A stretch of DNA of 64,000 bases from Nyssa sinensis (lineage: Eukaryota; Streptophyta; Magnoliopsida; Cornales; Nyssaceae), in NCBI GenBank assembly GCA_008638375.1, contig CM018031.1, forward strand, positions 58,702,688 through 58,766,687, in the 5' to 3' direction. Position numbers and translations under genes: made by a program. The notes beneath the pieces are model-generated. The model worked only from the letters and a program-made list of their open reading frames with translations, did not search any database and was not told the DNA's origin. This document shows positions 36,263-46,440 of the stretch, piece after piece; within the stretch, counting starts at the first letter, position 1, and the number at the start of each line of letters is the position of its first letter.

Positions 36263-37986
36263 ATACTTAATTCGAAACCCCGCCGCCGCCGGCGGGCGAA
36301 TCACGATAGACTCACCACCACCACCTCCGCAAAAAGGGACCTCTGGAAATCCAGAAATCGGTTTTTTCACCAAATTTGGCCCTGTTTTATTTTCTGAATA
36401 TAGCCGGAGATGGCGTGCCAATTGGAACCCTCCAACAATTAGCAGACGATATCAGTATCAAATCGCTTCTTCCCCTTCTCTCTCTCTCTCTCTCTCAAGT
36501 CCGTCAACGGGGCACCCTGCTTCCGGGTCTCGTTTTGAATCTTCGAAGTGAGAATCCGAATCTGGGCCTGGAGAGCCGATTACTGCATCTTGGGCTGGGC
36601 TTAGTTTGTTTTTTTTTTTTGCTCACAAGCATACTAATGGGCCGGGCTCCAATAGTTTCCACATCAATTCAAGATCAATTTCTTGGGCTCCAATTTTGGA
36701 ACACTGAAGGCGGGCTATTTGAGCATGCTTCAAACAGCACTCTCTCTCCATTTTATGCTTTCAGTCACTAACAGTAAAACCCTTTCCAGTTAGATGCCAT
36801 ACCAATGCTTTCTGTTACAATGATTTCACCAGGAAAGGAGTTAAGGAATTTGTTTTAGGACTGACAATTTTTTTTGTTAAATGTTTGATAAAAAATTTAA
36901 AAACAAAAAATATAAAAATTTAATATTGATTAATAATAACTTCATTGCTATAATGTAAGTATTACCGATCAAATAAGAAGTTTAATTAAAGAAAGAAACC
37001 CTTAAAAAAAATTAAAGGCTATACAACAAATTTTCAAAAAATTTATAAAAGTCCTGTTAAGGAATCAAATTAAGATTAAATTAAAGGTAAAGTAAGACGA
37101 AAATACAAATTGAAAGGGTATATTTGAAAAAAATTAAAAAATATAAAAAAAAATTCAAACAAAAAAAATGTGGAGGGGATGCTAGCCCCACCCTTGGATT
37201 TCTCCCTCTTCCCTTTTTTTTTCTTTTTATTTTAAGTGGTGCATGCCAACCAGGGAAAAAATTACTTAAGCAAAATTCTCTATACTTTCTAATAATATTT
37301 TAGACAAATTACTGTGATTTTTCCTGGTGTTTTTAAGAATTATACTGACATTCATTGAGATTTTTGAATTACATTGGCCTATTTTACTTTACCTGACAAA
37401 TAATAAATATCTTTCTTGTCAATTTTTGTCTTTTAAAATGACAAAATTGTCACTTTCTTTTTTTTATACAATTTTTAAAATTTTTTCATTTTTAAATAAA
37501 TAATGATTAAAACCTTAAATTTATTTTTATATTAAAAAAAAACTCAAAAAAAGTTAGAAAAAAATTGATCAAAATTGAAAAAATGAAAAAAATAAAAATA
37601 AATGAAAGGGACAATTTTGTTATTTTGAAAAGAAAAAAATTGGATAGAAAATGATATTTATAGTTTGTTAATAAAAACAAGAAAGGTCAGTATAATTTCA
37701 AAAATTGCTAAAAAATCATTATAATTATTAAAAACTTCAAGAGATGTAAGTTTAATTTATCTTAATACTTTTAAAGTACTTTTTTATTTGAACAAAAAAA
37801 TAAAAAATAAATTATACTGACCTCTTGATGTGGATTAAACTAAGAGGGGAAGGTGAGAAAAAAGATGAGAGCATAACGTTAGTGTAATATCATATGTGAT
37901 GGAAGTAGTTCTCCCTTTCGTATCATTCGTATGCAATTTTGAAGAACATACACTTGATAAGAAAGCTTTGTTAAGTTTTTTTTTCC
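36263..37986. other. Upstream region of coiled-coil gene and AT-rich spacer
   Basis: 36263 to about 36600 is the 5' UTR/promoter side of the minus-strand coiled-coil gene. It has a (CT)n run at 36480-36498 and relatively high GC. The frame of exon 1 stays open upstream but has no ATG before MAYRRRQ. From 36800 to 37986 the sequence is very AT-rich with A- and T-runs and no gene. Confidence 0.5.
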
Positions 37987-38163
37987 TGATGCTGCACTTT
38001 TTCGTCCTGACACATAATAGGCTTCGCGTGCATCATATTATCCGCTTTGGGCTTAAAAGCCCTCACGGCTTTATTCTTCCTAGGCAGAAAAAAGCCTTGA
38101 TGCAAGGGAGAGGACGACTGGGGCCTGACTCCTATTCGATGTGAGACTCAAAGTGGCACAACA
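37987..38163 (-). repeat. 3' LTR of TRIM-like element
   Basis: A 177-bp terminal repeat adjoining the polypurine tract at about 38164-38180. It has several substitutions against the right copy. Confidence 0.75.
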
Positions 38164-38240
38164 GTTACTCCCCCAGTCGGGACTGGTGGAGCACAGGAAC
38201 GAGGCACATGGCGCAAGCGTTCCCATAGACGGCGTCAAAC

Positions 38241-38436
38241 TAATGCTGCACTTTTTCGCCCTGGCACATAGTAGGCTATACGTGCATCATATTGTCCGCT
38301 GTGGGTTTAAAAGCCCTCACGGCTTTGTTCTTCCTAGGCGGAAAAGGGTTTGATGCAAAGGAGAGGACGACTGGAGCTTATAAGCTAACGTCAGTATCCG
38401 ACTCCTATTCGATGTGAGACTCAAAGTGGCACAACA
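38241..38436 (-). repeat. 5' LTR of TRIM-like element
   Basis: A 196-bp terminal repeat adjoining the primer-like site at about 38220-38240. It contains an extra segment with TTATAAGCTAACGTCAGTAT absent from the left copy. Confidence 0.75.
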
Positions 38437-39222
38437 CTTTCTATGCAAAAAATTCCATTATGGGAAAGTTGTTCTAAGAATCTGTCATGTGTATATGACA
38501 TGTATGATTTTAAAAATACAATAAGTTTTATATAAATTTTGTAAAATATTAAAATTATAAAGCAAGGGACCAATCAAAAGAGCTCACTATCTAACGAGAA
38601 TCAACCAGAATATCCCTTTACTCATGAATAGAAACAAGACCACATGTGCAACCTAGGACATGTGTAGACATGCATAGAGATATGTTCACAGATCATTCTT
38701 CCGACAAGATGCACTGTATAACATGCGATTTATTGAAAATTAAGCCTATACAACATTGTGTTTTCACTTTATGAACCTTCTAATCTTTCAAAATGACAAA
38801 ACATGGGGTGAAATCAAACAACTTTAAAATAGGAATATTTGCTAGTATACATATTGTCAAGTTCATGGACTATTCATGCTTAATTAGCAAAAAGAAGACT
38901 TGCAATCAGTCCAACTCCCTGTATATTGATATTGTACTAATCAATGAGATGAAAGTGAGGTTCTTGAAACCTTTTTAGAAAATGTCGACAAAGGATCATG
39001 ATTTTGTTGAAAATTAACCCATGTAACACGTTATTCACAAAAATATTGGCGAAAGAACATGAGTTTATTGAAAATTAAGCCAAAATATTGACAAAAGAAC
39101 ATGATTTTATTGAAAATTAAGCCAAAATATTGACAAAAGAACATGATTTTATTGAAAATTAAGCCTATATAACACTTGTTTACACAATATGTAATGTCAA
39201 CTAATTACTTTTGCTCAACTAG

Positions 39223-39259
<37 letters not shown>

Positions 39260-41007
39260 ATATCATATTTAATCATTAATGTATAGAATTGTCAAGTGAT
39301 TATTCAAATTTGGAGAGCGTAATATAAGTACTCTGAGTTGGGTGTCTACTGCCTAAGGCTACTGACATGCCAAATGGATTAGCGAATTGAATGGACAGGA
39401 TCATCTTACAGACTTATCTTGAAGGAAAAGTTCAACAAAGAAATATTCATTGTTGGATACATTTCATATCCAATTTTTCTGTTCCTAATTCTTATCGGGC
39501 AAACAACTTATTTATAAATAAGGGTGTAGGGTACATCCTAAAACTTACAGTGAATTATTCTATTCAATTGTGCTTTCTTTCAATTCCATTTTTGACTTAA
39601 TCATTGGAATAGTCACCATCGAAACTCGTTCGATGATCCTTAATTCTTTGTCTTGCATAAATCTTTAAAGGAGTTTATACGAAAATTTAAACTGATAATA
39701 ACAATATACAATTTTTTTTTCATAATTTCCTATCATTATATATATATATATATATCTATACACATGCGCACATGCATGCACACATGTAAGACAAAACAAA
39801 ACAAAAACTTAAGTTCAAAATCATTTTTGGTGAAATATGAATCGCGTTGCCCTTTTTCTGAATTTGCACATGAATGGCTTAGCATGACCTGATTGAACCC
39901 ACATGAATTTAGATTACTTTAGGTGTGAATCCTCGGTGGTGGGCATGTCTTTTTTCAGACAAACAGACATGGGGCAACCCTGACGGCGGCAGCAAACTCC
40001 ATAATTTAGGTGTATTTTAGTTACAGAAGTTAGCATCAATGTAATGTTTGAAGCATTGGGTTGGTATCTGTACACTGCCACAAAGACATAAAACATGACA
40101 CGCCTCTATATATTGCTTTTAGTTTCTTTGCACTGTCGTCTGTCCGGAGAGGACAAGAGTTGCAAAGAATTGAAAGAATCCTAACCAAATGAATGTACAC
40201 AAAAGGGCCACTAACCAAATGTTGTCTAAAAATGTTGTTGGGATTAAACTGTTGATATAAATAAGCAATTAATGAGAAAAAAATATTTGGACGTTCGGTC
40301 AAGATTATTAAAAATTGATTATGAAATATGAAATGACGAAAATGATAAAAAAATAAAATAAAAGAAGAAAAGATAATTAAGTAATATTATATTACTTTTT
40401 ATCAGCTTAATTGATTAAGCACCAAAAAATAGATTATTGAAATAAGGTAATTTCAGCTTAAAAGGTGTGGGTCTTACTATATAAATTGATTCCAACTTAA
40501 TTCATCAAATGACTAGTTTTGAGTTTTGAATTAAGTATTTAATTTTTTATTTAAATACAATAAATTGACCTTGTTAAGTCGAGACAAACGGATTCTTAGT
40601 CTTAATTAAGCAAAGAGCTCAAGAGAAAGGGTCATAAGAAATAACTATAGTAACAGTAGTAATGAAATTAATGGTAATTCATACACTCTCTCTTATTCTT
40701 CTACTATCATTGTAAAGGGTGTTTGAAGAGAATATGTAACAAATGGAATGTAAATGTGGCACAAACAAGGAAAAGAGGGGGCATGAAATGATATTAATAA
40801 ATAATAATGTATCATTGAGGAGGATTTTTGGATGATATTATAATTTTTTTTTTTTTTTTTATTAATGATGACAAAAACCATAAAATAAAATGCAGTGGCA
40901 AAACACAATTAATATTTGGTTTTGGTAAGTAAAATGATTTTTATTAACAAAAGAGACTACTATATAAAATAAGAGGAATCCAGAGGGAGACATGCTTCCC
41001 TCTCGAC
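38437..41007. other. AT-rich intergenic region
   Basis: No gene is supported. It contains the 42-bp minisatellite at 39042-39166, (TA)n at 39224-39256 and 39738-39755, and many A/T runs. Short open frames here have no protein-like character. Confidence 0.6.
39042..39166. repeat. 42-bp minisatellite
   Basis: About three units of 42 bp with the core TTTATTGAAAATTAAGCC and AAAATATTGACAAAAGAACA. Related single copies lie near 38735 and 38990, suggesting the array grew from a dispersed motif. Confidence 0.85.
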
Positions 41008-41517
41008 TAAGAATGGCAACGCGGGGCGGATTTGAGGCGGAGTGGCTCTTCCCTAATTCCGATCTCGTTTATATTCTCTATCCCGTTCTGTTTAGAGACT
41101 TACTTTGACCTCGATCTCATTTATTTTTTTCGATTCCATCCCGCCTTACTTTGAATCCCGATATATATATTTTTTTAAGTAAGTTAAAATTTTTATTTTG
41201 ATAGATAAATTAATTTTTATTATCAAAATAATTAATATAAGAAAAAAATAATAAGTGTGATATGAAAAATATTAAAACTAATTTTTTATAGTGTTATTTA
41301 TTAGTAAATACAGTGTATATAAGAATAAATAAAAAAAATAATATATAAACGGGATAAGGTTAGGGTGGGATGATCATTTCTCAAATCTATTCCGAAGCCA
41401 AGGAGTTTTAAAGGCCCTACTCCGATTTCATCTCGACTCTATTTTTGAACACCTTATATCCATCCTATTAAAAACGGGACGAGACAATTCGACGGAATGG
41501 AGAAATTGCCATCTCTA
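41008..41517. mobile_element. Non-autonomous hAT-like MITE
   Basis: The left end TAAGAATGGCAACGCGGGGC and the right end, read inward, TAGAGATGGCAATTTCTCC are imperfect terminal inverted repeats of the TAGGGATGGCAA type common in plant hAT MITEs. They are flanked by 8-bp CTCTCGAC (41000-41007) and CTTTGGAC (41518-41525), 6 of 8 matching, as expected for a hAT target-site duplication. The inside has GC-rich edges and an AT-rich centre with no coding potential. Confidence 0.6.
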
Positions 41518-43221
41518 CTTTGGACCAAATAGATAGTTAGTAACAAAATTTTGTTAAATTAAGTTGGGTAATTTGAGTTGGTATTTTCAAAATGTGAAAA
41601 GGGCTATCATTTCAATCATGTTCCATCAACTCCATCTCCCATCGGTATAGTATATGCAATGTTTAAATATTATTAGTAATATTTTTTTAACAATAAATTA
41701 GAGCTTAAGGGGCTTTTTTTTATAACTCAAGTAAGATATAATACATATTTTTATGATAAAATATATCACTTTTAAGAATATGCATGTATATCTTATTTTA
41801 TGCCAAAATTTATATAATTATAGAAAGAAATTTTCATTAATAAAAATTATAAAAACTTAACAATTAATAAGTTTCTTTTAAAAAAATAATTAATTATTAG
41901 AGGATATCTCTTACCAATACTAGAAGATACTTAGAAGGGAAGAAACGAGAAAGTATTCACTAACTGCTGGGTCAATGACATAATATATAATTGACATTAC
42001 TCGTTCACTTTTGAAGATAAGAATTAGAGTTTAAATTCTTATAGGAAAAAAGGAAAGCACCAATAACAATACTAACACAATCGATCTACACTAACATTAT
42101 GCTTTCATAAATAAGAAAGGGAATGAGAAAAGAAGATAACATTAATTACGAGAGAGAAGGGAGAAGAGTGTAATCTCTCTTTTATATTTAAATAACAAAT
42201 AAAGGAAACGAGAGTATTATTCGTCTCATCTTATTTAAGAATAATAGATGAAAGAAATGAAATAAAAAGATTATATACATTTTTACTAATATGGCCTGAT
42301 ATAGAAGTATCTTTTTTATTTTTATTTTTATAATTTTTAGATTATTATTGATATTATAAAAAATTCATTAAAGACTTTCTCATTTTCTTCCATCTTATTT
42401 TTAGGAAGAGAATAAATTGAATAAAATCAGGGTTGAGTGAGCCTTCCTTCTTTCTCCATCCTCTTTCCTTTTTTTCCTAATTTTAAACCAAACACAAAAT
42501 AACATTTCTCTCGTTCTTTTTTTCTCTCTTTTCTTTTCAAATCCATCAATCCAAACATTTGGCTTCGTTTGTTTACGTTTTCAAAAACAAATTTTTAATT
42601 CAAAATACAGGATACGCGTTTGACAAGTTATTAATTTTAATTTTTTTTAATATAGATTATTATATCTAAATGTATTTTTACAGTTTTTAAAAAATTAATT
42701 ATAAAATTTTCAGAAATATTTTTTAAAAAATTATATCTGAATCACTGTTCAAGCACAGCCAATAATACAGCAACTATGTTAAATATAGTATTAATATGGA
42801 AAATTTTGGCACAAGTCATTAGATGCTTTAAAGAAAATGACACTTTTGTTTGGTTAGGCATTTTAGAAGTGCGGTTCGGTGTTTTGTGGTTCAAAAACCG
42901 CAATTAACTGATTTCCAGTTTGATTGAGAGTTTGAAATGTAATTTTCCATCGCAATTTTGGTTCGGACTGCACTTAAGTCAAAAGTTGCTCAATCAACTT
43001 ATTAGCAACTGCATTTCATGTCCGTTTTGAGTGTGATATCATTAACCATGATTTTTTTGTAAATATTAAGGCAATACCATCAAACCAAATTACATTCTTA
43101 TCATTCAAATATTCTGAAATTTTCTTATATGTCCTATATTTTTATATATAATATGAAAAAATATTAAAAGGTTTTAAAATAATTTTTTTATTACAAAAAA
43201 TTCATAATATGTTTTTTTATC
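41518..43221. other. AT-rich intergenic region
   Basis: No gene is seen. The stretch is strongly AT-rich. About 42835-43080 is less AT-rich and holds GCGGTT and AACCGC blocks that look like part of a decayed MITE, but no paired ends could be fixed. Confidence 0.5.
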
Positions 43222-43615
43222 TAAAAGATCCAAAAAAAAAAAATTTTTAATACAAAAAAGTTCAATTTTTAACTTTCATCTTAACACTGTTAAAAAATAT
43301 TATTGATTAGACCAAAACAACCTTCAAAATATATTTTAAAAAATACTAAAAATAATAGATATAACAAATTCTTCAATCCAAAAAAAAAAAAATAACATTT
43401 TTTATTTATCTAGAATGCCTAAACAATAAATTTTTTCTTTATAAAATGTTATGATTTTTTGGGATTGAAAATTTTATTTTATATATTTTTTAGTATTTTT
43501 TATCTAAAATATATTTTCAAGGTTATTTTAGTATAATTAATAATATTTTTTAACGGCGTTAAGATAAAAGTTAACAATTGAACTTTTTTGTATTAAAAAT
43601 TTATTTTTTAGATTT
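43222..43615. repeat. Large AT-rich inverted repeat
   Basis: The arms 43222-43400 and 43443-43615 are reverse complements with moderate divergence. Shared blocks include TACAAAAAAGTTCAATT, CTTAAC..C.GTTAAAAAATATTATT and CAATCC with an A-run. The loop is about 40 bp. Transcription through it would give a long hairpin. Confidence 0.7.
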
Positions 43616-44095
43616 TTTAATATTTTTTCCTTTATAATATCTATAATTAAATATATTCATATAATAAATGATATTTAATGTTGTATATATTTAATATTGT
43701 ATTTTTATATGATATTGATACTATATTTTAATATTAAAATAAATAATTACTAATTTTTATTGCTGTATATATTTGTTAATTATAAAAAAATATAATACAT
43801 TTACACTTAAATATCATTTTTGACAATATAATCACTTATAAAATATATCCATCCAATCAACAACTTAATTCAAATAATATTTTATACAACTACTTAATAT
43901 ACTCAACTAATTAACTCAAATACCATTTTCACAGCGCTACTTTAAAAAGATATGTTTTTTTAAAGATAGGTTAGGACATATCTTGGTCAGTTTATATGTA
44001 CTAGATTAAATGTTTTCAATCAAAAAAATCTATGATAAATAAATCTTAAAAAATATTTAAGTAAAATTTTATTTTTTAGGCATTTTAAATAAATA

Positions 44096-44395
44096 AAAAA
44101 TATTATGTTTTTTTTGGACTGAAAAATTTGTTTTATGTATTAATTAATATTTTTTAAAATATATCTTGAAAGTTATTTTGATTTAATTAATAATTTTTTT
44201 ATTAATATAAAATATATCTAGATAAATAAAAAAATGTTATGATTTTTTTGGATTGAAAAATTTGTTATATATATTATTTAGTATTTTTTGAAATGTATCT
44301 AGAAGTTTGTTTTGATTTAATCAATAATATTTTTTTTAATGGTATTAAGATGAAAGTTAATTATTAAATTTTTTATATTAATTTTTTTAAAAAAA
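44096..44395. repeat. Two further copies of the 43.2-43.6 kb repeat arm
   Basis: About 44096-44205 and 44230-44395 are tandem, diverged copies in the same orientation as the right arm of the inverted repeat. They share a TTTTTTGGATTGAAAAATTTGTT-like segment, TTTTGATTTAATTAATAAT and AAGATGAAAGTTAATTATT. This makes four related units within 1.2 kb. Confidence 0.6.
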
Positions 44396-44647
44396 TTTTG
44401 AAATAAAAAAATATATTATACATTTTTTGAATTAAAAAAATCATTTTAATAATTTTTTAATATTTTTCGCTAAATTTTATCTGCCATACCTCGGCTGGTC
44501 CCAACGGACATTTACTGGAATAATTAATGGTCACAGAAAAAACCCCACCGCTCTTTTTTTTTCTTTCCCTGTACAGACGTATAGGTTTTGTGGAATATAG
44601 GCTTACAAGGGTCTCTTTTTAGAGAGGGCTTTCTTTATCCATTAGTG

Positions 44648-44655
44648 TATAAATA
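44648..44655 (+). promoter_or_regulatory. TATA box, probable MIR319 promoter
   Basis: TATAAATA stands between AT-rich upstream DNA and a C/T-rich leader (44690-44760) typical of a plant 5' end. Transcription would be expected to start near 44680. The first strong downstream functional element is the miR319 hairpin, 1.7 kb away. The link to that transcript is inferred. Confidence 0.5.
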
Positions 44656-44804
44656 CACATTCCCTGGTTGTCTTACAACATCATCTCCTGAAAAATCTGC
44701 TGAGAAAGGAAAAGAACCCACCCATTCTCTCTCCCCTCCTCTCTTTCTCTCTCTTTTGCCAGATTTGTAGAGATCTTCATATCGCTTTCCCTTCTCTGAC
44801 TCTC

Positions 44805-44843
44805 ATGAAGACAGCGACCCATCATTTCCCGCTCCCTCCTTAA
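44805..44843 (+). CDS. First short ORF of the presumed pri-miR319
   Basis: The first ATG after the TATA box opens 12 codons, MKTATHHFPLPP, then TAA. Some plant primary miRNA transcripts encode short peptides from their first ORF, and MIR319 genes have been cited among them. Whether this ORF is translated cannot be judged from sequence. It could be an ordinary leader ORF. Confidence 0.2.
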   Translation: MKTATHHFPLPP

Positions 44844-46245
44844 ATACAGCTTCTCCTCCGTGATTTGTGCTTCTTTCTTTTTCTCTTTAATTCCATTTTC
44901 ATTTTTTCTTTTGCATTCACACGCATATACGTATATGTATGTATTTTCTTTAAGCTATGACTATGACTATGAGGTTTTTATCATTATTATTTTTTGGGTC
45001 TTCTCTTCTCTTGACGGTGCAGGTGATCGTCATTGAAGCATTGGAATTAGGGTTTTTAAAGATGAACTGAAACATCAATGGTACTGTTGGGTTCCCTTCA
45101 AAGGAAACTGACCCACGGTAAAATTAGCAAGTAAGCTGAAAATGCACAAATACATATATACTTACATATTCACACATACACACACATATTTATACAAAAT
45201 TGTTAGAAGAAAGTGATTGTAGGGTTTCTTGGTGGGACTGTTCCAATATCTTTACTGTTAGTGACGGACGGAAGAGGTGGATATCATATATCCTATTAAT
45301 GGAGATGGGCGATCGATGCATGATAGTACATTAGTTTGATCCTTTGCAACATATTTATTATCTCTCTCTCTCTCTCGCAAACACACATTTTTGTGTGTTG
45401 TGGTAGTTGCCTAGTTGACGATATTTGCTCTTGAGTTTTCTTCTTTTCTCGCATGGTCTTTGTTACTACTCTGCTAATTTTTTTTCAGAATTTTTAGAAT
45501 TAGGGTTCATGCAAGCATTCTACTTACCCAGAAGACTTAATCAATCTTTAGTGTTGTGGAAATTGTGGCAAATTGTGAACCATGGGAATTGCAAATGTCA
45601 GATCTTAAGTATATGTTAGGGGAATCAAGATCCTTTTTAGAGTATATGCATTTGGTAAGTTTTAGGGTTTGCAAATATTATACAAGATTGATTCCATGAT
45701 TAAAAGAAAAATAGAAGAACTTCAGAATTTTTTATTGACTTGCAACTGAGTTTTTTCTAATCATTATTTATCTATTTAATCCGCATCCATTTTCATCTAT
45801 TTATTCATTTCCAGGATTCCTAAATTATATTCTGATTTATTGGAATCGTCACCTTCTAATCAGTTAGTGTTAGGCATGAAATATAACCTATTGACCTGCG
45901 ATGTTTGGTGTCAATTTAGCAAGCACTGCCAATTGCTAATGTTGTAATTAATTTGCTAATTTGTCAAATTTAGAAGCAGTAAAGCAATTGTCTGAAGTTA
46001 CAGTACGGTGTTGTTTTCGTGTTATTGAACACCTCCCTCCTCATTGTCATCATATTCATAAATTTTGAATTCATGGTGTAGGTCTCACACCTGCAAAATT
46101 AAGAATATGCATTCATATTTTTATTATCCATTTCTATATACGTGTTTCCCTCTTTTATTGTTGAAGTAGTTCTATATGCATAATCTCAATTCTCCTCTTT
46201 TTTAGTTTCAGAGGGTCTAGATTTGATTTTTTTTTTTCATGTGTA

Positions 46246-46440
46246 TTTGAGAGATGGCTTAAGAGAGCTTTCTTCAGTCCACTCATGGATGGGTTAAGGG
46301 TTTGAATTAGCTGCCGACTCATTCATTCAAACACAGTAGAAAGGGAGTGGAACTACTGCGAATGTGTGAATGATGCGGGAGATAAATTTCATCCTTTTCT
46401 TCTCGGTGCTTGGACTGAAGGGAGCTCCCTATTACCATTT
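46246..46440 (+). ncRNA. MIR319: miR319 precursor hairpin
   Basis: The 5' arm GAGCTTTCTTCAGTCCACTC (about 46265-46284) pairs with the 3' arm carrying mature miR319 (46410-46430). A second conserved duplex lies toward the loop, CCGACTCATTCATTCA against TGTGAATGATGCGGG, the long two-duplex foldback that marks the miR159/319 precursor family. Mature miR319 guides cleavage of class II TCP transcription-factor mRNAs, controlling leaf shape and growth. The locus lies in a gene-free stretch with its own TATA box upstream at 44648, so it is an independent transcription unit. Confidence 0.92.
46410..46430 (+). ncRNA. miR319: Mature miR319
   Basis: The 21-nt stretch reads TTGGACTGAAGGGAGCTCCC followed by T, identical to the canonical plant miR319. 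miR159 would have TTTGGATTGAAGG at its 5' end, so the call is miR319. The usual 21-nt register on the 3' arm is kept. Confidence 0.93.

Larger units (their letters stand above)
37987..38436 (-). mobile_element. TRIM-like miniature LTR retrotransposon
   Basis: Two direct repeats (37987-38163 and 38241-38436) flank an internal region of only 77 bp. On the minus strand each repeat begins TGTTGTGCCACTTTGAG and ends CA (or its T variant). The right copy is followed by GTTTGACGCCGTCTATGGGA, a variant of the TGGCGCCGT-type primer site of many plant LTR elements. The inner edge of the left copy is preceded by CTGGGGGAGTAAC, a polypurine tract. LTR, primer site, polypurine tract and LTR with no coding space define a terminal-repeat retrotransposon in miniature. 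The left repeat lacks about 19 bp. No exact target-site duplication is seen. Confidence 0.75.

Noticed and set aside
36263..36421. Longer N terminus for the coiled-coil gene
   Set aside because: The frame is open upstream, but the only start-like codon is TTG. The first in-frame ATG is at 36260-36262.
38990..39170. CRISPR-like spaced repeats
   Set aside because: The units are contiguous 42-bp tandem copies without unique spacers, in a plant nuclear genome.
44588..44770. 60-codon plus-strand frame near the MIR319 promoter
   Set aside because: It spans the TATA box and upstream DNA, so it would not be in the transcript. Its C-terminal part is the C/T-rich leader.
46246..46440. miR159 rather than miR319
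   Set aside because: The 3' arm begins TTGGACTGAAGG, not TTTGGATTGAAGG, and ends CTCCCT.
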